40,713 bases of DNA from an uncultured Alphaproteobacteria bacterium (lineage in GTDB: Bacteria > Pseudomonadota > Alphaproteobacteria > HIMB59 > GCA-002718135): NCBI GenBank assembly GCA_902593125.1, contig CACJGU010000010.1, positions 1 to 40,713 of the forward strand, in the 5' to 3' direction. The notes beneath the pieces are model-generated. The model did no database searches, was not told the origin of the DNA, and saw nothing but the letters and a program-made list of their open reading frames with translations. Positions 11,423-19,128 of the stretch are shown in pieces. A program made the position numbers and the translations under genes. Each line of letters starts with the position of its first letter. Position 1 is the first letter of the stretch.

Positions 11423-11869
11423 ATGCATTCTTATTCTTTTAAGACTTCTTTTGGATGGATAACAATCAAATCTAGTGGCTCAAAAATCATATCAGTCAAA
11501 TTTGGTAAGATAAGAAAAGATAGAAGTTCAAAATTTTTAATTTATGTCTCAAAACAGATAAAATTATATACTTTAGGAAAGTTAAAAAAAATTAATGTTT
11601 CATACAGCTTATCTGGATCTGACTTACAAAATAAAATTTGGAAAGAGCTATCCAAAATAAAATTTGGAACTACAGTATCGTATGGATATATTGCAAAAAA
11701 GTTGAAAACTTCTCCTCGTTATGTTGGAAATGTTTGTGGACAAAATAATTTGTTATTAATTATTCCTTGCCATAGAGTAGTAAGAGCTGATGGTTCACTC
11801 GGGGGATTTTCAGGTTTAGGGGGCGTTAAACTTAAGAAAAAATTAATTAATTTAGAAGCTAATGTCTAA
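11423..11869 (+). CDS. ogt: Methylated-DNA--[protein]-cysteine S-methyltransferase
   Basis: This suicide repair protein transfers alkyl groups from O6-alkylguanine to its own cysteine. The active site PCHRVV is at residues 115-120, with acceptor Cys116, followed by RADGSLGGFSGLGG. The helix-turn-helix that flips the base is represented by YGYIAKKLKTSPRYVGNVCGQN. From the ATG at 11423 the protein is 148 residues, short but complete for an Ogt-type domain. An ATG at 11387 would add 12 unrelated residues and run into the divergent gene. Its 3' end overlaps the next start by 8 bases. Confidence 0.93.
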   Translation: MHSYSFKTSFGWITIKSSGSKIISVKFGKIRKDRSSKFLIYVSKQIKLYTLGKLKKINVSYSLSGSDLQNKIWKELSKIKFGTTVSYGYIAKKLKTSPRYVGNVCGQNNLLLIIPCHRVVRADGSLGGFSGLGGVKLKKKLINLEANV

Positions 11870-12587
11870 AAATATATTAATATTGCAACATATTCCAATT
11901 GAGACACCTGGATACTTACTTGATCTAATGAAATTAGACAAATTTAACTTAACAGTTGTTGAATTAGATCAGGGTGAAAAAATACCTAATAACCTATCAT
12001 CTTTTGATGCTATGCTTTGCATGGGTGGGCCAATGGATACGTGGATGGAGAAAGAATTTCCGTGGTTAATTGAAGAAAAAAATAAAATTAAAGAATATGT
12101 AATTAATTTAAAAAAACCATATTTAGGCTTTTGTCTTGGTTGTCAATTGCTTGGCGAAGTTTTGGGGGGGAAGGTTATTAAATCAAATCCACCTGAAATT
12201 GGAATACTTGATATAAATATGAGTAAGGAAAGAGTATTAGATAATTTATTTTATGAATATCCGGAAAAAATTAAAGCTCTTCAGTGGCATTCTTATGAAG
12301 TTGTAGATTTAGAAAAAAACAAAGATATTACAGTTTTAGCTTCATCTTACTCAACAAAGTATCAAATATTTAAGTATATGGATCATGCATATGGTATCCA
12401 ATTTCATATTGAAATTAAAAATGATACTGTTAATCAATGGTCTTGTGTTCCAGAGTACGAAAAAGCTTTAGAAGAAAGTTTAGGCAAAGGTGCATTGAAT
12501 AAATTTGATCAAAATGCCAAAAAATATATGAAATCTATGAATGCCAGTGCAGAGATTCTTTATAAAAATTTTAAGAAAATTTTATAA
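11862..12587 (+). CDS. Class I glutamine amidotransferase (GMP synthase-like domain, free-standing)
   Basis: The 241-residue protein is a stand-alone GATase1 domain. The nucleophile elbow is GFCLGCQLLG with Cys91, and the catalytic His and Glu are H182 and E184 in YGIQFHIEI. The oxyanion region MCMGGPMDTW-type box (residues 53-61, reading CMGGPMDTW) is present. Similar proteins are annotated as GMP-synthase-like amidotransferases, and some are gamma-glutamyl hydrolases of polyamine or amine catabolism. No synthetase partner lies next to it, so the acceptor is unknown. Its ATG overlaps the end of ogt. It is followed by a 349-base non-coding stretch holding the riboswitch pair. Confidence 0.88.
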   Translation: MSKNILILQHIPIETPGYLLDLMKLDKFNLTVVELDQGEKIPNNLSSFDAMLCMGGPMDTWMEKEFPWLIEEKNKIKEYVINLKKPYLGFCLGCQLLGEVLGGKVIKSNPPEIGILDINMSKERVLDNLFYEYPEKIKALQWHSYEVVDLEKNKDITVLASSYSTKYQIFKYMDHAYGIQFHIEIKNDTVNQWSCVPEYEKALEESLGKGALNKFDQNAKKYMKSMNASAEILYKNFKKIL

Positions 12588-12728
12588 ATTATATATTATC
12601 AAAATTAGACATTAAATATTAGAAAAAATTACCGAATTTCTGGCATTTTTTAAATATGCAATTTTTGCATACTAGTTTTTACGATTCAAATCTTAATAAA
12701 AATTAATATTAATCTATATGAATAAATA

Positions 12729-12777
12729 CGTTCATCATTCTTTGAATGACGGAAGTAGGCGAAAGCTGAAGGAACGC
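12729..12777 (+). ncRNA. glnA RNA (glutamine riboswitch), first aptamer of a tandem pair
   Basis: The sequence folds as the three-way junction of the glnA RNA class. P1 is CGTTC (12729-12733) with GAACG (12772-12776). P2 is TCATTC with GAATGA (12735-12749). P3 is a short GGC/GCT stem capped by GAAA. The conserved core GACGGAAGTAGG and GAAGGAACGC are both present and are the hallmark of the class. The class binds L-glutamine and controls nitrogen genes, mainly known from cyanobacteria and marine metagenomes. Bases 12588-12728, between the preceding gene and this aptamer, show nothing else I can name. Confidence 0.88.
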
Positions 12778-12794
12778 ATGCAAAGTTATAAAAT

Positions 12795-12844
12795 CGTTCA
12801 ACTTGTTTGTTCAAGTCGGAAGTAAGGTTATCCTGAAGGAACGC
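12795..12844 (+). ncRNA. glnA RNA (glutamine riboswitch), second aptamer
   Basis: This is a second copy of the same fold, 17 bases after the first. P1 is CGTTC (12795-12799) with GAACG (12839-12843). P2 is ACTTG with CAAGT (12801-12816). P3 is AGG/CCT with a TTAT loop. The core reads TCGGAAGTAAGG and TGAAGGAACGCG. P2 and P3 differ in sequence from copy 1 but keep pairing, which is compensatory change and supports a real RNA. Tandem glnA RNAs are known in the class. The pair lies 93 bases before the amtB start. Confidence 0.87.
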
Positions 12845-12887
12845 GGATCTTATTAATTAATTTCCATAGCTACGCATGAAAAGTAAC

Positions 12888-12910
12888 ACATGACTCGTTG
12901 TGAGACATGT
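12888..12910 (+). promoter_or_regulatory. Hairpin between riboswitch and amtB, possible expression platform
   Basis: ACATG (12888-12892) pairs with CATGT (12906-12910), and CTC with GAG inside, around a GTTGT loop. It lies between the second aptamer and the GGAGG ribosome site at 12928-12932. No U-run follows, so it is not an obvious intrinsic terminator. Control of translation start is the simpler guess. Confidence 0.4.
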
Positions 12911-12936
12911 ACTGTGAAATTTATAATGGAGGATTA

Positions 12937-14223
12937 ATGTTTAAAAAATCTATATATTTCATTAGCATTATAACTGTCTTCATACTCTTTAGCTCATATG
13001 CAAGAGCAGAGGTAGATGGTGAAGTGCAATACATTTTAAATACATTCTTATTTCTTGTATCTGGATTCTTAGTCATGTGGATGGCAGCAGGATTTGCAAT
13101 GCTTGAATCAGGACTTGTTACATCAAAAAGTGTAGCAACGATAGCCGCAAAGAATATTGGTTTATATTCAATTGCTGGAATAATGTTTTGGTTAGTTGGA
13201 TACAATATGGCTTACGGTATACCTGCAGGTGGTTTTATTGGATCTCCAATTCCATGGAGTGATGGTAGTGCTGTCGATACAGGTTATTCTGATGGTTCTG
13301 ATTGGTTCTTTCAGATGGTATTTTGTGCAACAACATGTTCAATTGTATCTGGAACACTAGCTGAAAGAATAAAAATTTGGCCTTTCTTCATATTTTGTGC
13401 ATTGTTAACTGGTTTTATATATCCAATTGAAATGGGTTGGCAGTGGGGTGGAGGATATCTAGCAGAAGCTGGCTTCTCTGATTTTGCTGGATCAACTCTT
13501 GTACACAGCGCAGGTGCAGCAGCAGCATTAGCTGGTGCAATTCTTTTAGGGCCTAGATTAGGGAGATTTAACGACAGTGGTGAAGCAGCTCCTATGGCGC
13601 CATTTGCTAATTCATCTATTCCATTAGCTACTCTTGGAGTATTTATTTTATGGCTTGGATGGTTTGGGTTTAATGGCGGATCACAATTAGCAATGGGTAC
13701 CTTTGATGATGTTACAGCAGTAGCAACAATTTATATTAATACTAATTTAGCAGCTGGTGCAGGTGTAATGGCATGTGCAGCAATTTCAAGGTTAGTAACA
13801 GGTAAAACAGATGTTGTAATGATGCTAAACGGTGCATTAGGTGGTCTGGTAGCAATAACTGCAGAGCCTTTGGCTCCATCACCTATACTCGCTATAATTA
13901 TTGGTGCAGTAGGAGGACTAATTGTTTTCTATGGTACTAGATTATTAATTAGTCTAAAGATTGATGACGTTGTTGGCGCAATTCCTGTCCATGGTTTTGC
14001 AGGAATTTTTGGAACATTAGTAGTTCCAATTTCTAATAGTGCTGCAAGTTTCGGAGCTCAACTTTATGGTGTAATAGCAATCAATATTTTCGTTTTTGTT
14101 GTATCATTTATTATTTGGTACATCATGAAGATGCTTTTTGGTATTAGAATTAGCGAAGAAGCTGAAAAACTTGGAACAGATAAATCTGAAGTAGGTGTAA
14201 TGGCCTACAGTATTCGAGACTAA
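12937..14223 (+). CDS. amtB: Ammonium transporter Amt
   Basis: Amt proteins are trimeric inner-membrane channels that import ammonium. From the ATG at 12937 the protein is 428 residues. A signal peptide ends at about residue 24 (SSYARA), then about 11 membrane helices follow. The two pore histidines sit in STLVHSAGAAAAL and PVHGFAGIFG. GWQWGGGYL and LGWFGFNGGS are family boxes. An upstream ATG at 12907 lies inside the hairpin; I prefer 12937 because GGAGG at 12928-12932 precedes it and the signal peptide begins there (MFKKSIYF). The tandem glutamine riboswitch in the leader implies control by cellular glutamine. No glnK/glnB gene is adjacent. Confidence 0.96.
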   Translation: MFKKSIYFISIITVFILFSSYARAEVDGEVQYILNTFLFLVSGFLVMWMAAGFAMLESGLVTSKSVATIAAKNIGLYSIAGIMFWLVGYNMAYGIPAGGFIGSPIPWSDGSAVDTGYSDGSDWFFQMVFCATTCSIVSGTLAERIKIWPFFIFCALLTGFIYPIEMGWQWGGGYLAEAGFSDFAGSTLVHSAGAAAALAGAILLGPRLGRFNDSGEAAPMAPFANSSIPLATLGVFILWLGWFGFNGGSQLAMGTFDDVTAVATIYINTNLAAGAGVMACAAISRLVTGKTDVVMMLNGALGGLVAITAEPLAPSPILAIIIGAVGGLIVFYGTRLLISLKIDDVVGAIPVHGFAGIFGTLVVPISNSAASFGAQLYGVIAINIFVFVVSFIIWYIMKMLFGIRISEEAEKLGTDKSEVGVMAYSIRD

Positions 14224-14230
14224 TAAGAGT

Positions 14231-14270
14231 TTAGTGATTAGCAACCTAACTCCTTATAGTTGGTCACTAA
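14231..14270 (+). other. Imperfect hairpin after amtB
   Basis: TTAGTGA (14231-14237) pairs with TCACTAA (14264-14270), with inner AAC/GTT pairing. It begins 7 bases after the amtB stop and is followed at once by the G/C hairpin at 14276. It is a likely 3' mRNA structure; termination is not proven. Confidence 0.5.
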
Positions 14271-14275
14271 TTATT

Positions 14276-14293
14276 GGGGGGGAAACCCCCCCC
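14276..14293 (+). other. G7-AAA-C8 perfect hairpin after amtB
   Basis: Seven G (14276-14282), AAA, then eight C (14286-14293) form a pure G-C stem, very unusual in a genome this AT-rich. There is no U-tract after it (ATTGAGTAAG follows), so it is not a classical intrinsic terminator. It could block 3' exonucleases or insulate the next gene, whose ATG is 17 bases downstream. Homopolymer runs of this kind can also vary in length. Confidence 0.55.
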
Positions 14294-14310
14294 ATTGAGT
14301 AAGAGATTTT

Positions 14311-14691
14311 ATGACTGAAAATGAAATAGTAAGAGAAAAAAAAAGAAATATATATTCAAGTTTTTTTTCAGATAATTATTCATACAAATTTTTTTTTAAA
14401 TCAATTTTACATCATGTCATCTCACTTGAAGTTTATGAAAATAATGATCGTGATGGCATCTCCTTTGAAACTATTTGTTCTAATGTACCTAAATCAATTG
14501 GTTCAAGATCGTCAATTCAGTCAATTTTGAATGAAGCCCTTTACCAAAATCTTTTTAAAAAATACCAAAGTAAAAAAGATAAAAGAATAAAAAACTATTT
14601 TTTAGTAAATGAATTTGCAATTATGATGAATGATTGGCTAAAAAAAGAACATTCTTTTTTTACTAAATCAAATGGAATTGAGAAAAACTAA
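14311..14691 (+). CDS. Putative MarR-like winged-helix transcriptional regulator
   Basis: The 126-residue protein is not confidently assigned to a named family. Its central part looks like a winged helix-turn-helix: a recognition-helix-like segment SIGSRSSIQSILNEALYQNL at about 69-88, then a basic wing SKKDKRIKNYFLV (94-106). The wing echoes the D-x-R-x-K-x-x-x-L wing of MarR-type regulators. The N-terminus (FSDNYSYKFFFKSILHH) could form a dimerisation helix. It lies downstream of amtB, separated by two hairpins, which suggests but does not show a role in nitrogen response. It is Lys-rich, as AT-rich genes often are. Confidence 0.55.
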   Translation: MTENEIVREKKRNIYSSFFSDNYSYKFFFKSILHHVISLEVYENNDRDGISFETICSNVPKSIGSRSSIQSILNEALYQNLFKKYQSKKDKRIKNYFLVNEFAIMMNDWLKKEHSFFTKSNGIEKN

Positions 14692-14758
14692 TTTTATAAA
14701 TAAATTTTTAGACCACTAATTGATACTTTTTAATATACTGTTATAGATATCACATGTA

Positions 14759-14780
14759 TTACTTTAAATAATTAAAGTAA
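14759..14780. repeat. Inverted repeat upstream of a 63-aa ORF
   Basis: TTACTTTAA (14759-14767) and TTAAAGTAA (14772-14780) form perfect 9-base arms around ATAA. The repeat ends 25 bases before the ATG at 14806. It could be an operator or an RNA hairpin, but A/T-only sequence makes chance more likely than usual. Confidence 0.35.
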
Positions 14781-14805
14781 CAAATTAAAAAATTGGATTT
14801 AAGTC

Positions 14806-14997
14806 ATGAAAACAGTATTTATTATTAAAGGAAAAAAAAATTTACTAAAGTATGAAAGAAAAATGCCTGAAAAGGAAGTTATTAAAATGAAATCTTTTGT
14901 CACCAAAAATGGTATTAAATTGACTAAAACATCAAAATTCAAAATCAAAAAAATAATTGAGAAGGATTCTGAGAGAATTTTTGAAATTGATCTTTGA
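14806..14997 (+). CDS. Hypothetical Lys-rich protein, 63 aa
   Basis: I do not recognise this protein. It is 63 residues and very rich in lysine, with no membrane helix and no Cys or His. The middle (KSFVTKNGIKLTKTSKFKIKKIIEKDSERIFEID) suggests short beta strands. The start is the ATG at 14806, and the stop is immediately next to the stop of the convergent yqgE gene. It could be a small nucleic-acid-binding protein, but charge alone is weak evidence. Its position in a gap that no other gene fills, with an ORF reaching exactly to its neighbour, gives modest support that it is real. Confidence 0.45.
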   Translation: MKTVFIIKGKKNLLKYERKMPEKEVIKMKSFVTKNGIKLTKTSKFKIKKIIEKDSERIFEIDL

Positions 14998-15549
14998 TTA
15001 AGAGCTTCCTGAAAATTGAGATAGTTTATTTGGATCTACACCTAACAGATCATATGCATCATTCCATTTATTGCTTACACTTTCATCAAAGATAAAGTTA
15101 CTATCTGTTCTAAGTGTCATCCAGCTATTAGAAATAAGTTCACTTTCAATTTGCCCAGGTCCCCAACCTGCATATCCTAAAGCTAGTATACTATTTTTAG
15201 GTCCATTACCTTTTGACAAATCATCAAAAAATTCACTTGTGCTTGTTAGAGCTATACCTTTATCGATTGTTAAGGTTTCTTTTCTTATAAATTCATCAGA
15301 ATGAAGTACGAAACCTCTGCCACTTTCAACAGGCCCTCCATATCTAATATATAGTTTTTTTCCAATTAAAGGGTTATCAATACCTAACTGTTGAAGTAAA
15401 TCCGGATATAAATCATAATCAATTTTTTTATTAATTATAATACCCATAGCACCGTCTTTTGAGTGCGCACACATGTAAATTACTGATTTTTCAAACCTTT
15501 CATCTTCTTGAGAAGGCATTGAAATTAAGAGCTGACCAGTTAAATTCAT
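14998..15549 (-). CDS. YqgE/AlgH family protein (DUF179)
   Basis: The 183-residue protein has the UPF0301/AlgH signature: LTGQLLISMPSQEDERFEKSVIYMCAH at the N-terminus, AMGIIINK next, then a YIRYGGPVESGRGFVLH strand and LGYAGWGPGQIESEL. These are the most conserved boxes of the family. Biochemical function is not established; AlgH was first linked to alginate regulation in Pseudomonas. It is transcribed away from the dsbD-like gene, with 55 bases between them that include the palindrome TTTCAATATTGAAA (15578-15591). Confidence 0.92.
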   Translation of the reverse strand: MNLTGQLLISMPSQEDERFEKSVIYMCAHSKDGAMGIIINKKIDYDLYPDLLQQLGIDNPLIGKKLYIRYGGPVESGRGFVLHSDEFIRKETLTIDKGIALTSTSEFFDDLSKGNGPKNSILALGYAGWGPGQIESELISNSWMTLRTDSNFIFDESVSNKWNDAYDLLGVDPNKLSQFSGSS

Positions 15550-15604
15550 ACTATATATATTCTTATAAAAATAATTTTTTCAATATTGAAATAGTTAATT
15601 TTAT

Positions 15605-17668
15605 ATGAACAAGAAGATTTATATGAAAAATTTGTTAAGATTTGTAACTTTTATTCTATTTGGAATATTCTCAACCCCATTATATTCTTTGTCAAGTGAT
15701 TGGGCTCTTGATGAGAAGTCTAAAATTAGGCTAATATCACCATTTACCACGTCTAATAATAGCAATGAGATAATTTTAGCTCTAGAATATCAACTTGAAC
15801 CAGATTGGAAAACTTATTGGAAGTCTCCAGGAGGTGGAGGTTTTCCACAGAAATTACTTTGGAATAATTCAGAAAATATTAAACAAATTGAAATTGAATG
15901 GCCAAAACCAATAGAATTTGAAATTTTAGGTCTACCTTCAATAGGTTATAAAGATAATGTTTTATTCCCCCTATTAATAGAAGTTGAAGATCCTAATAAA
16001 ACAACATCAATAAATCTAAATATTAATTACCTTGTATGTAAGCATATTTGTATTCCTGGAAATGCCAATTTATACCTTGAAATACCTCCTGGTGATGGAG
16101 AATATACTAGTTTTTTTTATGATATAGAAAAAGCAAGATCAACAACATCAATTAAAAATTTTAATTTTACGGACATATCAACATTTGAAGTTAATGCTGA
16201 GGAAAATAATGAAAATGTCTTTATAAATGTTAAAGTCACTACAGAGTCATTTTTTGATAATCCAAAAATTTATATTCATACACCCTTTGGTCTTCCTGTT
16301 GTAAATCCTTCTGTCAATTATTCATTAGATTATAAAACTTTAAAAACTTCGTATAAGTTTGATAAAAATCAATTTAGTGAAAGTGAGTTCCCAATTGAAG
16401 TATCTTTGTTTGATAATAATATTAATTATATTCATCAAGAGAATGTTATTATTAATAAAAAAAATAATAATAATAATTTTATAATCAATAATTCTTTAGT
16501 TTATTTACTATTTATCTCATTAGTTGGCGGTTTAATTTTAAACTTTATGCCCTGTGTTTTCCCAGTCTTATCAATTAAATTACTTTCGATACTTAATACT
16601 GATAGTAAAAAAATTAAGCTTAGTTTTTTAATTACCTCGATAGGAATTATAATCTCATTTTTGTTGTTGGCATTATTTTTTGTATTTTTAAAGTACATTA
16701 ATGCATCAATTTCTTGGGGTATGCAATTTCAAGAACCTTATTTTATTATATTTATCTTAATAGTAATAAGTTTATTTTTTATCAATACGATTGGAATATT
16801 TCATATTAATATCCCAAGCTTTTTGTTATCTTCAAGAATACTTAATTCTGGAAACAATTTTTATACCAAAAATTTTTTTAATGGATTTTTTGCGACATTG
16901 TTGGCGACTCCTTGCTCTGCACCATATATTGGTACTGCCGTTGCCGCCGCTTTTACACAATCAATCTCTTATTTATTTTTAATCTTTTTGTTTATGGGCA
17001 TTGGAATGAGTTCTCCCTATATTTTAATAACTATATTTCCAAGTTTAGTAAAACGATTACCTAGACCTGGAAAATGGACAATTTACTTTAAATATTTTTT
17101 ATCTCTATTGTTATTACTTACTATTTTATGGCTGCTAAATATATTGCTAGCATATTTTAACTATTTATTTTTGTTATCCTTTTTATTTTTATTTATTTTT
17201 ATAACTATTTCTCTAAGGTTAAAATTTTACAATATTTTAATTGTACCATTTTTAATTATTTCTTTTTTCGTCTCATCTTCAATTGATATTTTTAAAAATA
17301 ATAATCAAGTTGAATCAAATGACAAATGGGTAAATTTCGATAAAACTGAAATTAACTCTTTAATTCAAAATGATGAAATAGTTTTTTTGGATATAACAGC
17401 TGATTGGTGTATCACTTGTCAATTTAATAAGAAAAATGTAATAAATTCAAAAAAAATTCTAAATCTTTTTAATGATAATAATGTTATTTTAGTTAGGGGA
17501 GATTGGACACTGCCAAATAACAAAATTGGTAATTTCTTGAAAGAGTACAATAAATTTGGAATTCCATTTAATGCTTTATATTCAAAGAAATTTCCTAATG
17601 GAATAATAATGTCTGAATTATTGACTCAAAAAGAAATTATAGAATCATTTGGAAAAATAAATCAATGA
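15605..17668 (+). CDS. DsbD/ScsB-type thiol:disulfide interchange protein
   Basis: This inner-membrane reductant conveyor passes electrons from cytoplasmic thioredoxin to periplasmic thiols. It is 687 residues. A signal peptide (about 1-30) leads to a periplasmic N-terminal domain with Cys145 and Cys149 (VCKHICIPG). From about residue 299 come eight or so CcdA-like helices, including FMPCVFPVLSIKLLSIL and ATPCSAPYIGTAVAAAF with the two membrane cysteines. The C-terminal thioredoxin domain has CITC at 602-605 in ADWCITCQFNKKN. The long N-terminal domain is more ScsB-like than classical DsbD. A second ATG at 15623 is an alternative start. Its stop overlaps the peroxiredoxin start (ATGA), suggesting a shared thiol-redox operon. 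Confidence 0.9.
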   Translation: MNKKIYMKNLLRFVTFILFGIFSTPLYSLSSDWALDEKSKIRLISPFTTSNNSNEIILALEYQLEPDWKTYWKSPGGGGFPQKLLWNNSENIKQIEIEWPKPIEFEILGLPSIGYKDNVLFPLLIEVEDPNKTTSINLNINYLVCKHICIPGNANLYLEIPPGDGEYTSFFYDIEKARSTTSIKNFNFTDISTFEVNAEENNENVFINVKVTTESFFDNPKIYIHTPFGLPVVNPSVNYSLDYKTLKTSYKFDKNQFSESEFPIEVSLFDNNINYIHQENVIINKKNNNNNFIINNSLVYLLFISLVGGLILNFMPCVFPVLSIKLLSILNTDSKKIKLSFLITSIGIIISFLLLALFFVFLKYINASISWGMQFQEPYFIIFILIVISLFFINTIGIFHINIPSFLLSSRILNSGNNFYTKNFFNGFFATLLATPCSAPYIGTAVAAAFTQSISYLFLIFLFMGIGMSSPYILITIFPSLVKRLPRPGKWTIYFKYFLSLLLLLTILWLLNILLAYFNYLFLLSFLFLFIFITISLRLKFYNILIVPFLIISFFVSSSIDIFKNNNQVESNDKWVNFDKTEINSLIQNDEIVFLDITADWCITCQFNKKNVINSKKILNLFNDNNVILVRGDWTLPNNKIGNFLKEYNKFGIPFNALYSKKFPNGIIMSELLTQKEIIESFGKINQ

Positions 17669-18135
17669 CTTCTTATGTTCCTAACATCAAAGTTCCAATT
17701 ATTAAAAATGGAATATCTAATATAGATTTTTTAGACTCTGAATTTATAAATAAAAAAGTTATTCTTTTTGGCGTCCCAGGAGCATTCACACCAACATGCT
17801 CAGAAAAGCATTTACCTGGTTATATTAAATTTTATAATCAATTTAAAAACAAAAATATCGATGATATTTATTGTCTTTCAGTAAATGATGAGCACGTAAT
17901 GAAATCGTGGTTATTAAGTTATGCAGATGATCAAAATATTCATGGTATTGCAGATGGAAATGCGGATATAACTTCTTATTTTAATTTACTAACTGATAAA
18001 TCAAAAAATTATATGGGAAAAAGATGCAATCGTTTTTCAATGTTAATAATAAATAATAAAATAGAAAAACTTTATATTGAAAAATCAGGAGAATTTAATG
18101 TTAGTAGCGCTGAAACAATTTTTAAAGAATTATAA
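17665..18135 (+). CDS. Peroxiredoxin (Prx5 / redoxin family)
   Basis: This thiol peroxidase reduces H2O2 and organic peroxides. It is 156 residues. The active-site box is GVPGAFTPTCSEKHLPGY, with peroxidatic Cys45 and the conserved Pro and Thr before it. YCLSVNDEHVMKSW and GKRCNRFSML are further Prx5-type boxes, the latter holding the catalytic-pocket Arg. There is no signal peptide, so it is cytoplasmic. It overlaps the dsbD-like gene by four bases, although that protein's thiol output is periplasmic, so a direct partnership is not implied. Prx5-type enzymes commonly use glutathione and glutaredoxin. Confidence 0.92.
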   Translation: MTSYVPNIKVPIIKNGISNIDFLDSEFINKKVILFGVPGAFTPTCSEKHLPGYIKFYNQFKNKNIDDIYCLSVNDEHVMKSWLLSYADDQNIHGIADGNADITSYFNLLTDKSKNYMGKRCNRFSMLIINNKIEKLYIEKSGEFNVSSAETIFKEL

Positions 18136-18148
18136 TAAGTATTATAAG

Positions 18149-19126
18149 CTAATTCTTTCTTTTCTGAATTAGAGCATATATCGTAACAGCAATAGTAATC
18201 ATTAAACCATTAATGAATTGAACATAAAATCCAGATAGTCCTAAGGCAACTATTCCAGATTCAAGAGAGCCAATAATTAATACTCCAATAAATGTGCCAT
18301 ATACTGTTCCTTTTCCACCAAACACTGATGTACCTCCAACAAAAACTGCTGCAAGTGTAGTAAGCATAAGACCTGAGCCTTGTGTAGGCCAAAAGTATAG
18401 CATTTCATACATAGTAAAAATACCAGCTAATGCAGAAAAAAATCCCAATTGGACAAAAGCGATTATTTTAACTCTATCAACATCTATTCCCATCATTTGA
18501 GCACTAGCTTTATTATCACCAACGAAATGAATATGATTACCAAACTTATGATAACGATAAACCCATTGCATTAGACCCGTTAGCACAACAAACCAAATAA
18601 ATTGAGCTGGTATAATTCCAAATAATTTATCTACAAATATCATATGATGCCATGTTCCATCTGCTTCATCAACAATTGCAATTCCACTGCCTTGTGAAAT
18701 TACATTTACCAATCCTCTCCAAAAAAATAATGTACCAATTGTAGCAACAATTGAAGGTATACCAATCTTAGTAACTAAAAGTCCATTTACTAACCCAGCA
18801 AACATCCCAAGAGCAGTAGCAAGAGCAAATGAAATAAAAAAATTTCCATCTGTTGAAGTTAATAACATACCAAAAGTTAAAGAAGTGATACCGACGATTG
18901 ATGGAAAAGATAAATCTATCTCACCTAAAGTGACAACAAAAGTTGCAGAGATAGCAATGATACCAAAAAATGGCATTGATTGCATAAATGCTCTGTAAAT
19001 TGGAAATCTTGTAAATACATGAGTTGCACCAAAAAAATAAATTAAAAAAAGCACTATAGCAATTATAGTAATACTAATTTCTAAACGATGAGTTTTAACA
19101 AAGTAACTATTTAGAATACTACTCAT
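18149..19126 (-). CDS. Sugar ABC transporter permease (RbsC family)
   Basis: The 325-residue integral membrane protein belongs to the BPD_transp_2 family of simple-sugar importers. About nine to ten helices are visible. The GEIDLSFPSIVGITSL box at about 68-83 and the GTLFFWRGLVNV box are the family's typical intracellular segments, and AAVFVGGTSVFGGKGTVYGTFIGVL is the conserved C-terminal glycine-rich loop that contacts the ATPase. It is the last gene of a three-gene unit (binding protein, ATPase, permease), 2 bases after the ATPase. The substrate is not fixed by sequence; neighbours suggest a monosaccharide. It converges with the peroxiredoxin gene. Confidence 0.92.
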   Translation of the reverse strand: MSSILNSYFVKTHRLEISITIIAIVLFLIYFFGATHVFTRFPIYRAFMQSMPFFGIIAISATFVVTLGEIDLSFPSIVGITSLTFGMLLTSTDGNFFISFALATALGMFAGLVNGLLVTKIGIPSIVATIGTLFFWRGLVNVISQGSGIAIVDEADGTWHHMIFVDKLFGIIPAQFIWFVVLTGLMQWVYRYHKFGNHIHFVGDNKASAQMMGIDVDRVKIIAFVQLGFFSALAGIFTMYEMLYFWPTQGSGLMLTTLAAVFVGGTSVFGGKGTVYGTFIGVLIIGSLESGIVALGLSGFYVQFINGLMITIAVTIYALIQKRKN

Positions 19127-19128
19127 AA

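Noticed and set aside
12907-12936. Earlier amtB start at ATG 12907
   Set aside because: It lies inside the leader hairpin, adds ten residues that disrupt the signal peptide, and lacks a ribosome site, whereas 12937 has GGAGG in front.
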